Origin: Streptomyces griseus subsp. griseus
Lineage (GTDB): Bacteria > Actinomycetota > Actinomycetes > Streptomycetales > Streptomycetaceae
Direction: 5' to 3'
Length of the DNA stretch: 64,000 bases
Assembly (NCBI RefSeq): GCF_000720255.1
Contig: NZ_JOJE01000003.1
Coordinates: forward strand, 310,001 to 374,000
Shown: positions 15,130-22,991 of the stretch, in pieces
Position numbering within the stretch: the stretch's first letter is position 1
Layout of the letters: each line of letters opens with the position of its first letter
Program-made: the position numbers and the translations under genes
The notes under the pieces: model-generated
What the model saw: the letters and a program-made list of their open reading frames with translations, nothing else
Databases searched by the model: none
Told to the model about the DNA's origin: nothing

Positions 15130-17535
15130 CTAGTTCATCCTGCCCAGCACGTCCCGCACCTGTCGGACGTTCCGCAGGCGCTGCTCGTACGTCGCCCCGA
15201 GGGCCAGCAGCAGGAGGCCGGCCAGCGCCGGCGGCACCCAGCGGGGGAGCGCGTCGGCGACCTGGACCAGGTACGGGGCCAGCTCGTGCACCGCGTCCAG
15301 CACCAGCACCGAGCCGCCCACCACCAGCGGCGCCCGCAGCCGGTGCCGGGCCCCCAGCAGGGTGACCAGCAACGCGCCCACGCCCAGCAGCAGCGGACGT
15401 GTCCCGTGCGGGTCGGTCCAGGCGGCCATCAGACTCGGCACGAGAGTGGCGGCGAGACCGGGACCGTACGCCGTCCAGGACGAGGCCGCCGGATCGCGGC
15501 GGCGTCGCAGCGCGCCGACGAGCAGGGCCGGGACGGAGACCGGGAGCGTGTACGCCTCAGGGGTGGTGACGTCCCAGGAGGCCAGCCGGACCCAGGTGGC
15601 CAGCAGGAACAGGGCGGCGGCCACGTACCCCACGGGCCGGCGCTCGGCGCGCACCGCCGTGCCCGCCGTGATCACCGCGCACAGGGCCAGCACCAGGGCC
15701 AGCACCGGCCCGTCGGTGACCGCGAGGGCAACGGCGAGCAGCCCGGCGGCGAGGCCCGCCGCCTCCACCGGCACGGTCGCCGGGGCGCCGCCGAGGCGCG
15801 CCGCGAGCAGGGCGGCGACACCGGGGACCACGAGGGCCAACAGGGCCGTGTACTGCGGCTGCCAGTCCGCCGCCGCGCCAGTGGCGCAGGCGAGCGCGGT
15901 GGCGTACCCGAGGGCGGCCGGGGCGGTGAAGGGTGCCGTGCGCGGTCGCCAGGAGGCCGCGGCGAACAGGACGGTCAGGGCGGACAGCACGACCAGGTCG
16001 GCGGTCTGCGAGGCCAAGGACAGGAAGGCGAGGTTCAGGGCACCGACCAGGGCGAGCAGGATCGTGGCCGGCGACCGGGACGTGAACACCGTTGCCGCCG
16101 TGAGGGCGCCCAGCACCAGCAGGGCCGCGAGGTAGGGCAGTCCCAGTGCCGAAGGCAGTGCTGCCGCCGTCGCCCAGGCCAGGACCAGCGCACCGGTCAG
16201 GGCCCTCGGACGCCAGGTCGCGTCGCGGACCACGAGAGCCAGCACACCGGCGACGGCCACCAGGACGAGGAGTGCCTGGAGCGGGTACGGAGGCCACGGG
16301 GTGTGCACGGTCACCGCGGCACGGGCGTCCGACGGCACACCCGACCAGGGCCGCTCGGCCCAGCCCACCGGCCCCAGCAGCGCGACCGAGACCAACGGCA
16401 CCGTCCACAGCAGCGCCAACGCCTGCACCGAGCCGGAGGCCCAGGCGAGGCCGCGCCGTACGGGCTCGGGCAGTGGGGCCCGTATCGCCGCCAACAGCGC
16501 GATGCCGCAGGCGAGATGGGCGGGCACCGCCCAGCCGGCGGGCAGGGCGGCGCTCAGGACGGAACCGGAGGCCGCCACCAGCAGCACACCGCCCGCGACC
16601 GCGTGGCCCGTCGCGAGGGCCGGCCCCGCGAGCCGCCACGCCGCGACCAGCGCGATCGCCGCCGCGAGGATCAGGAGTGCCGCCGCACCGGCGGCGGCGC
16701 CCGGACCGGCCGCCGTCCACGCCAGCCAGCCGGCCGCCGACACACCCGCCCCGCCCACGGCGTAGGCCCCGACCGTGGCGGTGACACGGACGGACTTGGC
16801 GGTCGTCGTCGGCCGCAGGAGCGCCACAGCCGTGTCGAACCCGGCCGTCACCACAAGGGCGGCCGCCACGCCGTACGTCCCCGCGGAGGCCGCGATCGCC
16901 CACAGCGGAAGCGGCAGTTGGGCCGCCACCGACGCGAACGGCAAGGGCAGCCGGAGGCCGGCCGGGCGAGCCGGCGCGGTGGGTTCCGCCGCGGGCCGTG
17001 CGGCCGTGACCGCACCCAGCCCGAGTCCGTACCCCGCCCAGAGCAGCGCCAGGACCGCCGACGCGAACGCCGCGTACGACACTCCGTCAGCGCCCGTGAG
17101 CGCCACCTCGTGCAGGGCGTAGGCGTCCAGCACCGTCAGCGCGACCCCGAGACCAGCCACCGACTCGGCGGTCGAGCGCAGCCCCCGCCGCAGCAGCGGC
17201 ACCGGCGCGGCCAGCGTGACCGCCGTGACCGTGCCGAGCACCAGGGCGCGCCCGGCGATGCCCATGTGCCCCCAGCTGACCAGCGTGAAGGCGATGGCGG
17301 CGATGGTGAGCAGGACACCGCCGAGCAGCAGGAGCACGTTCTGGACGCGCGGGGCGGTGGTCTCCGGAACTGGTCCATTCGGCGCCGGCTGAGGGGGAGG
17401 GAGCGGTCGTGGCGGCTGGAGGTGGGCGATCAGCCAGGCGCGGCGAGCGAGCAACTGGGCCCGGCGGGCGTCCAGTTGCCACAGCTCGGTGTCGAGGAGC
17501 CGCAACTCCTCGGCCGGTGGCGGAATGTGCGTCAT
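15130..17535 (-). CDS. Large polytopic membrane protein (SCO7613-type)
   Basis: An 801-residue protein. After a charged N-terminal coil (residues 1-50, ELRLLDTELWQLDARRAQLLARRAWL) and a Pro-rich linker come about twenty hydrophobic segments rich in Ala, Leu and Val to the end. The layout matches streptomycete proteins annotated as SCO7613 C-terminal-domain membrane proteins; no transport or enzymatic motif is visible. It is divergent from the SRPBCC gene across a 94-bp region with repeats. Function unknown. Confidence 0.8.
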   Translation of the reverse strand: MTHIPPPAEELRLLDTELWQLDARRAQLLARRAWLIAHLQPPRPLPPPQPAPNGPVPETTAPRVQNVLLLLGGVLLTIAAIAFTLVSWGHMGIAGRALVLGTVTAVTLAAPVPLLRRGLRSTAESVAGLGVALTVLDAYALHEVALTGADGVSYAAFASAVLALLWAGYGLGLGAVTAARPAAEPTAPARPAGLRLPLPFASVAAQLPLPLWAIAASAGTYGVAAALVVTAGFDTAVALLRPTTTAKSVRVTATVGAYAVGGAGVSAAGWLAWTAAGPGAAAGAAALLILAAAIALVAAWRLAGPALATGHAVAGGVLLVAASGSVLSAALPAGWAVPAHLACGIALLAAIRAPLPEPVRRGLAWASGSVQALALLWTVPLVSVALLGPVGWAERPWSGVPSDARAAVTVHTPWPPYPLQALLVLVAVAGVLALVVRDATWRPRALTGALVLAWATAAALPSALGLPYLAALLVLGALTAATVFTSRSPATILLALVGALNLAFLSLASQTADLVVLSALTVLFAAASWRPRTAPFTAPAALGYATALACATGAAADWQPQYTALLALVVPGVAALLAARLGGAPATVPVEAAGLAAGLLAVALAVTDGPVLALVLALCAVITAGTAVRAERRPVGYVAAALFLLATWVRLASWDVTTPEAYTLPVSVPALLVGALRRRRDPAASSWTAYGPGLAATLVPSLMAAWTDPHGTRPLLLGVGALLVTLLGARHRLRAPLVVGGSVLVLDAVHELAPYLVQVADALPRWVPPALAGLLLLALGATYEQRLRNVRQVRDVLGRMN

Positions 17536-17572
17536 ACCTTCGGAGTGTGGTCCCAGTCACGTCACCCGGCAT

Positions 17573-17599
17573 GAGTGCGCGTACTCAGAACGTACTCAG
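17573..17599. promoter_or_regulatory. Direct and inverted repeats in a divergent promoter region
   Basis: CGTACTCAG occurs twice at an 11-base period (17580-17588, 17591-17599), and the first copy is also part of a near-palindrome GAGTGCGCGTACTC (17573-17586). An 11-base spacing puts both copies on one helix face, as for many actinobacterial regulators. The binding protein is unknown. Confidence 0.4.
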
Positions 17600-17629
17600 C
17601 CATCCATCCGGTGCGGGCACACTCTGACC

Positions 17630-18076
17630 ATGGACTGGACGCACTACCGCTTCCGCAGCCTGTGGACCCTGCCCGCGCCCCCCGACACCGTGTACGAGGT
17701 GCTCCAGCGCGTCGAGGGCTACCCGCGCTGGTGGCGCCAGGTCCGCGAGGTGACCCGGCTCGACGGCACCACCGGCGTCATCCGCATCCGCTCGCTCCTG
17801 CCGTACGACATCACCTTCACCGCCCGCGAGGTGCGCCGTGACCCCGCCGCGGGCGTCCTGGAGACCGCCTTGTCCGGCGACATCGACGGCTGGGCGCGCT
17901 GGACGGTCACCGCGGTCGGCACCGGCACGCTGGCCCGCTACGACCAGGCCGTGGACGTCAACAAGCGGCTGCTCAGGACGTTCGCCGTGCCCGGGCGGCC
18001 GGTCTTCCGCGCCAACCACCGGCTGATGATGTGCGCCGGGCGGCGGGGGCTGGCCGCCCACCTCCAAGCGGTTTGA
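17630..18076 (+). CDS. SRPBCC (polyketide cyclase/dehydrase-like) family protein
   Basis: A 148-residue protein with the START/SRPBCC ligand-cavity fold pattern: MDWTHYRFRSLWTLPAPPDTVYEVLQRVEGYPRWWRQV at the start (WW-type motif after the first helix), then alternating beta strands (IRIRSLLPYDITFTAREV, WTVTAVGTGTLARYDQAV) and a long C-terminal helix. Such proteins bind hydrophobic ligands; the ligand is unknown. The ATG at 17630 is used; the ribosome site is weak. The gene ends 39 bases before tRNA-Val copy 2. Confidence 0.87.
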   Translation: MDWTHYRFRSLWTLPAPPDTVYEVLQRVEGYPRWWRQVREVTRLDGTTGVIRIRSLLPYDITFTAREVRRDPAAGVLETALSGDIDGWARWTVTAVGTGTLARYDQAVDVNKRLLRTFAVPGRPVFRANHRLMMCAGRRGLAAHLQAV

Positions 18077-18115
18077 ACGAAACGCGCGGGGCCCTGTATT
18101 GTTCAGTCCGTTCCC

Positions 18116-18187
18116 GGGCGATTAGCTCAGTGGGAGAGCGCTTCGTTCACACCGAAGAGGTCACTGGTTCGAACCCAGTATCGCCCA
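18116..18187 (+). tRNA. tRNA-Val (anticodon CAC), copy 2
   Basis: Base-for-base identical to the tRNA at 3978-4049 over all 72 positions; identity spans 76 bases in all (18114-18189 against 3976-4051). Anticodon loop TTCACAC, anticodon CAC. Flanking sequences outside that block differ. Confidence 0.97.
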
Positions 18188-18193
18188 CCGGGA

Positions 18194-18226
18194 AAGAGCC
18201 GGTCCGCATTCCGCGGATCGGCTCTT
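18194..18226 (+). terminator. Hairpin terminator of tRNA-Val copy 2
   Basis: A 14-bp stem with one G-T pair (18194-18207 with 18213-18226) and a 5-base loop, followed by CTTGTTCT. It is unrelated in sequence to the terminator of copy 1. Confidence 0.85.
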
Positions 18227-18301
18227 CTTGTTCTCCCGCGACCGGTATGCGCTTCCGATCTTCACGGGCGCAGGAGGTTCCCGTGGCGTGCTGGGGGAAC
18301 T

Positions 18302-20166
18302 GTGCGGAACGTGGCAAAGAGCAGGAACCGCAAGCCCTTTGGGGCGCCGCTCAGGCGGCGCAGGACCCGCGGACCGTTCAGGATCTTCTTCACCACGCTG
18401 CTGCTCGGCGGGCCTGGTCGCCCTCTTCTGGGCGACCGGGAACGAAGAGCGGGTCAACACGATGTGGGTCGGCGCCGAGATCGCCGAGGACGGCAGTGCC
18501 CGTGTCACCGAGGTCATCGACTACGACTTCGGGCACCCCGCCGACAGCCGACACGGCATCTACCGCGACCTGCCGGACCTGCCCTACGACGAGGAAGCCG
18601 CCAAGGTCGTCGCCACTATGGACGGCGGCCGGGTGCCGTGGGAACTCAGGGTCGGCGACCGCTACGAAGAACCGGACGGCCAACGCAGGATCGCCACCCG
18701 CATCCAGGTGGGCGACCCGGACCGCACCGTCACAGGGGTGCACCGCTACCGCAATCCAGTACACCCTCACGGACGTCGTCAAGGACGGCAGGCTCGCCTG
18801 GGACGCGGTCGGCACCGGGTGGCGCGTCGACCGCTCCGACGTGCGGCTCCACGTCGTCGCCCCCTACGACCTCACCGGCATCCGCTGCGTGCGGGGCACC
18901 GACGGTTCCGAGGACCCCTGCACCTCTGACGGGAAAGCGCCCGGTCACCTCGCCGTCTCGCTCGACAAGCTCAAGGGTAAGGAGGGCGTCACCCTCTACG
19001 CCTCCCGCGGGCAGGCCCTGGCCGGGAGCGGGCCCGCACTCCCCGTGCCACCTTCGGGGAAAGCCGACGGCACGACCGTGGCCGACCCCATGCGGATGGC
19101 CCTTGCCGCGATCGTCATCGCGCTTGCCTGCGCCGTCGGCACGATCGGACTCCTGCGTCTCGCAGGGCGCGACCGGCTCGTCGAGGAAGCGCCCGACGGT
19201 ACGCCCGGCCGTACCCGGCGCGTGGACCTCCGCCGGCTCGCCGCCTCGCTCACCCCGTCCGCTCTCCCCCCGGAGGGCCTGACCCCGGCCCAGGGCGGGA
19301 TCCTGCTCGACGAGAGTGTCGAGAACCGTCACTGTGCGGCCTGGCTGCTCTGCGCGGCCATCGACGGCCACATCACGATCGAGGGAAACGAGCGGCGTCC
19401 GATGCTGATACGTCGTGACGTCGCCGACGCACCGGTTGACCCGGACGCCCGCGTCGTCTTCGGCAGTATCTTCGCCGGACGCGACGCCTTCGTCCTGGGC
19501 GCGTACGACCCGCAGTTCGCGTCGGCCTGGGAGAGCCTCACGCGCAGGCTGACGCAGTGGCAGAAGGACAGTGGCCTGTGGGACACGGCCACCGTGAGCC
19601 GCGCGGCGCGCGCACGCACCCGGGGCACCCTCGCCGTGGTGCTCGGATTCGTCGCGACGATCCTCGGCGCGTGGCTGGGCGGAGGCCGGGCCACGGCCGG
19701 ATGGCCGATCCTCGCGGCGGGCGTGATCGCCGTCGGTGCCGGTCTGGCGCTGCGGCTGAACGGCTGGGAAACTGCAGACCCGCACGCCCCGCGGCGCCGC
19801 CCTCTGGCTGCGGACCGAGGCGTTCCGCCGCTACCTCCTCGATCCGTCCGCACAACCGGCCGGCGAACCCCTCGACGAGGAACGCGAGGAGCTGTACACC
19901 GCCTGGGCCGTGGCCCTCGACGCGACCGAAGCCTGGGAACGGGCGGTCACCGACACCGCGACCGCCCCCCGCCGTCGCTCCACCCTCGCCTCCCGGATCG
20001 GGCCCGCCCTCGCCGTGGGCCTGGGCGCCTCCACCTTGACCTCCAGCACCGCCCCGGCCTCCAGTGGCGGAGGCGGCGGTGGCGGTGGCGGAGGAGGCGG
20101 CTCAGACGTCGGCGGAGGCGGCGGTGGCGGTGGCGGCGGCTCCTGGTGGCGGCGGCCCGCTTCTGA
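18302..20166 (+). pseudogene. DUF2207 membrane protein gene broken by three +1 frameshifts
   Basis: The protein must be read in three successive frame changes, each by +1. The N terminus (MRNVAKSRNRKPFGAPLRRR) runs to the first helix near 18413, where one extra C breaks LLLGGLVALFWATGNEE. The next part (MWVGAEIAEDGSARVTEVIDYDF, typical DUF2207) runs to an extra A near 18753, where YRIQYTLTDVVKDG resumes. The third part, with the membrane helix ALAAIVIALACAVGTIGLL, runs to an extra A in the A-run at 19769-19771. After it the tail continues (ALWLRTEAFRRYL) to a glycine-rich end at about 20150. That last frame has no stop after the Gly tail and stays open to 20299, into the antisense exonuclease gene. 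It is either a decayed gene or local sequence error. The intact product would be a surface-exposed membrane protein of unknown role. Confidence 0.85.
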
Positions 20167-20214
20167 TGAGACGGGTCAGTGGCCCGCGTCCGCGGCTCAG
20201 CGCGGTACTCGTTC

Positions 20215-20940
20215 CTACGCCGCCGCAGGCATCTCCCCTCGCAACGGCCAGGACGGATCCACCATCTCCTCCGAGCCGCTGCGGGCGAACCACGCCTGAA
20301 GGCCCCGGGCCTGCGCCGCGTGCCACGCCGACTGGAGGGTGTGCAGCTCGGCGGGGGAGAGGCGTTCCAGACGGGCCGCGAAGCGCCGGCCCACCGCGCG
20401 GACGACGTCCATCGCGGCCTTGGCGTCCGCGGCCGCGTCATGCGCCTCGTCCAGGGTCACGCCGTAGTGCGCGCACAGGTCGGTGAGCGTGCGGCGGCCC
20501 TTGCGGTAGCGGTCCAGGTGTTTGTCCAGCACCCGCGGATCCAGCACCAGCAGCGGCGACGCCTCGAACCAGCGCTCCAGCGACGAGGCGCGGTGCCGGC
20601 GCAGCTCACGGTCCAGGAGCGTCAGGTCGAACGGCGCGTTCATCACCACCAGCGGGCGGCCCGCGGTGGCCTGTTCGGCCAGCAGCTCGGCTATCTCGTA
20701 CATCACCGGCGCGGGCCAGCGGCCGTTGCGGTGCAGATGATCCTCCGTCAGCCCGTGCACCTGCGTCGCCTCGGCGGGCACCGGCACACCGGGATTCACC
20801 AGCCAACGGCTCACCCGGGGACGGGTGCCCGCGGCGTCCTGGACGACCAGGGCGGCCGACACGATCCGGTCGGTCTCGACGTCCACGCCTGTCGTCTCCG
20901 TGTCGAACGCGGCCAAAGGGCCCTCGTACCAGCACGTCAT
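20215..20940 (-). CDS. DnaQ-like DEDDh 3'-5' exonuclease
   Basis: A 241-residue protein with all exonuclease motifs: ExoI FDTETTG (residues 12-18, Asp and Glu metal ligands), ExoII around NAPFDLTLLDREL (about 100-112), and ExoIII HDAAADAKAAMDV (about 167), where the His makes it DEDDh. It would remove nucleotides from DNA or RNA 3' ends. It is a stand-alone exonuclease without polymerase or GIY-YIG domains. It is divergent from the DUF4365 gene pair. The ATG at 20940 has GAGGGG further upstream. Confidence 0.92.
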   Translation of the reverse strand: MTCWYEGPLAAFDTETTGVDVETDRIVSAALVVQDAAGTRPRVSRWLVNPGVPVPAEATQVHGLTEDHLHRNGRWPAPVMYEIAELLAEQATAGRPLVVMNAPFDLTLLDRELRRHRASSLERWFEASPLLVLDPRVLDKHLDRYRKGRRTLTDLCAHYGVTLDEAHDAAADAKAAMDVVRAVGRRFAARLERLSPAELHTLQSAWHAAQARGLQAWFARSGSEEMVDPSWPLRGEMPAAA

Positions 20941-21109
20941 ACCAACACAACCCCTCGTTCAACCACGGCAGCTGACGCACCGTCTTCTGCCCGTTTGGTG
21001 ATACCCGGGCTGTTTGCGCCGTACGCCGGAAGGACACAACAGGAGTACGGGTCTTTGCTGTTCAGCGGCTCGACACGGGGATTCACCTGGCTGGAAAGGC
21101 TGTTCCGTC

Positions 21110-21676
21110 ATGGCGATAGCGCAGCCCGAGCGGGGCGGGCTGCTGCCCGAGAGCATGGGTCCACATCGCGGCACCCTCGCCACCACCGCCTGCATGGAGA
21201 CACTTCAGGTGGGCTACCTGCACGCCGTCGCCGCGGCCGCGGGATGCTCGCTGTCCCAGCCGTTCCCGGACAACGGCATCGACTGGCACGTCAGTCACAG
21301 CGCGCCCGGGCACACCGTCGACGACGAGGTCACCATCAAGGTGCAGCTCAAGTGCACCTACCAGCTCCCGCCGAACCCACCGGGCCGCTCCTTCTCCTTC
21401 ACGCTCGACAACGACCACCTGAGGAAGCTCGCCCGCACCCCGGTCTCGGTGCACAAGATCCTCGTCGTGATGATCGTCCCCCGGTCCCAGGACCAGTGGC
21501 TGCGCGCCGGCCACGACCGGCTCGACCTGCGGCACTGCTGCTACTGGGTCAACCTCGCCGGACACCCGATCACCGGGCGGTATCGCACTACCGTGCGGAT
21601 ACCGAGCTCACGCATCTTCGACGACCGGGCGCTGTGCGAGATCATGACGCGGGTCGGGACGGGAGGCAGACCATGA
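21110..21676 (+). CDS. DUF4365 domain protein
   Basis: A 188-residue protein whose core (AAAAGCSLSQPFPDNGIDWHVSH, EVTIKVQLKCTYQLP) carries the D-x-G-I-D...Q-L/V-K pattern of DUF4365. That pattern resembles a PD-(D/E)XK nuclease core (Asp, then Q-x-K) and is often found in defence-related or mobile-element proteins. Start at the ATG at 21110, with GGAAAGG about ten bases ahead. The stop overlaps the next gene's ATG (ATGA), so the two are translationally coupled. The nuclease role is an inference from the motif. Confidence 0.8.
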   Translation: MAIAQPERGGLLPESMGPHRGTLATTACMETLQVGYLHAVAAAAGCSLSQPFPDNGIDWHVSHSAPGHTVDDEVTIKVQLKCTYQLPPNPPGRSFSFTLDNDHLRKLARTPVSVHKILVVMIVPRSQDQWLRAGHDRLDLRHCCYWVNLAGHPITGRYRTTVRIPSSRIFDDRALCEIMTRVGTGGRP

Positions 21677-22899
21677 CCCACCGCCCGCTGGACGAACCGC
21701 TGCGGCCGGTCCGCCGGCACCCCGACGAGGACCAGTGGCACCGCCCCCCGGGGCCCGGCGAGGTCGACCCCGCCGTCCTCGGCGCCCTGCTCCGCCGGCA
21801 CGGCTGGCAGCGGCGCGGCGGCGCCGCCGGACGCTACGGCCGCTGGACCCCGCCCGGGCCCGGCGCCAACGCCACCAGCCTCCTCGTCCCCGAGAGCCGC
21901 GCGTTCCCCGACAGCGACGACCTGCTCGCCGAGGCGCTCCTCGCCCTCTCCCGCAGCGGCACACCCTCCGCCCGCGAGGTGCTGGTCGCGCTGTCCGTGC
22001 CGAGCGACGAGATCCACTGGTGGCGGGACGCCCCGGACGGCCCCGCCGGCGCCGCGCCCTGGACCGTCGAGGAACAGCTGCGCGGCGCCGCCCGCCAGAT
22101 GCTGCTCGCCGGCGCGCTCGCCACACGCGCGCGTGCGGGCTACTACGGCGCCCGCCACCGGCGCTCCGCCGCCGCGATGCTGGACGATGTCCTCGTCGGC
22201 ACCGCGGCCGGCGGCCGCCGGCTGACCGCATTCGTACCCGTCGCCACCGGCCGTCCGCTCGCCGTCCGCCTCCAGCAGGCCCTGTACGCCGCCCGCGAGG
22301 CCATCGACTACCAGCGGGCCACCGGCGGCATGGACGCCTTCGACGGCGCCGTCGAGGCCGGCGTCAGCCGTGAGCTCACCGACGCGCTCATCGCCCTCGT
22401 CCGCGGCACCGAGGGCGCCCGCATCGCCGTCGAGTGGGCGCCCGCCGCAGGCGTCCCCGAGGACTGCGCGGCCACCGCCGACCCCGTCGAGTTCTCGCCC
22501 GGCGACCTGCCCGCGCTGCGCGAGGCCGGCGCCCGCTTCCTGCGCGAGGAGCCCTGCGTACCGGTGCGGATCACCGGCGCGGTGGTACGGATGCGCAGGT
22601 CGGGCCCGCGCGGCGAGGGCTCCGTACGGCTGCGGGTCCTCGCCGGAGCCGACGTGCCGTACATACGGCTCACCCTCGACGAGGAGGCCTACCGGATCGC
22701 CGGGCACGCCCACCTCGTCGGACTGCCGGTGCGGGTGCAGGGGCGGCTGGAGCGCAGGGGCGGCTTCCGCAGGCTCACCGGCGCCACCGGTGTCGTACCG
22801 GTGCAGGTGGACGAGGCGGAGCGGGACCGGCTGCTGAAGTCGGTGCAGGAGAACTCCGAGATCGCGGCCTTCTTCGAGGAGGCCTGCGGAGGGGAGTGA
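21673..22899 (+). CDS. Conserved protein of unknown function, coupled to DUF4365
   Basis: A 408-residue soluble protein beginning at an ATG inside the DUF4365 stop codon. No known domain is recognised. Residues 30-130 are helical and Pro/Ala-rich; residues 165-260 look alpha-helical ([20 protein letters not shown]). The C-terminal about 120 residues read as beta strands ([51 protein letters not shown]), like an OB-fold-type barrel that could bind nucleic acid or a ligand. It lies directly upstream of thrS on the same strand. Confidence 0.75.
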   Translation: MTHRPLDEPLRPVRRHPDEDQWHRPPGPGEVDPAVLGALLRRHGWQRRGGAAGRYGRWTPPGPGANATSLLVPESRAFPDSDDLLAEALLALSRSGTPSAREVLVALSVPSDEIHWWRDAPDGPAGAAPWTVEEQLRGAARQMLLAGALATRARAGYYGARHRRSAAAMLDDVLVGTAAGGRRLTAFVPVATGRPLAVRLQQALYAAREAIDYQRATGGMDAFDGAVEAGVSRELTDALIALVRGTEGARIAVEWAPAAGVPEDCAATADPVEFSPGDLPALREAGARFLREEPCVPVRITGAVVRMRRSGPRGEGSVRLRVLAGADVPYIRLTLDEEAYRIAGHAHLVGLPVRVQGRLERRGGFRRLTGATGVVPVQVDEAERDRLLKSVQENSEIAAFFEEACGGE

Positions 22900-22925
22900 T
22901 TTCGCAGAGGGTGGCCCGGGGTCGG

Positions 22926-22951
22926 TACGATCCCCTATTGCGCATGCAATA
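22926..22951 (+). promoter_or_regulatory. Candidate thrS promoter element and palindrome
   Basis: A -10-like TACGAT (22926-22931) is followed at once by the inverted repeat TATTGC-GCAT-GCAATA (22936-22951), about 40 bases before the thrS GTG. The -35 is poor. The palindrome could be an operator or an mRNA hairpin. No T-box is visible. Confidence 0.35.
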
Positions 22952-22991
22952 CGTCCAGGGATGCGCTTCCACCTTCAGTCAGGAGAGACCG

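Noticed and set aside
3978..18187. Integrative element using tRNA-Val as attachment site
   Set aside because: No integrase, excisionase or conjugation gene between the two tRNAs, and the duplicated block is the whole tRNA rather than a 3'-end fragment.
20179..21672. Upstream extension of the 408-aa gene frame
   Set aside because: The extension is antisense to the exonuclease gene and covers the DUF4365 gene in another frame; the ATG at 21673 overlapping the DUF4365 stop is the natural start.
22900..22991. T-box riboswitch ahead of thrS
   Set aside because: The 92-bp gap is too short and lacks a T-box motif.
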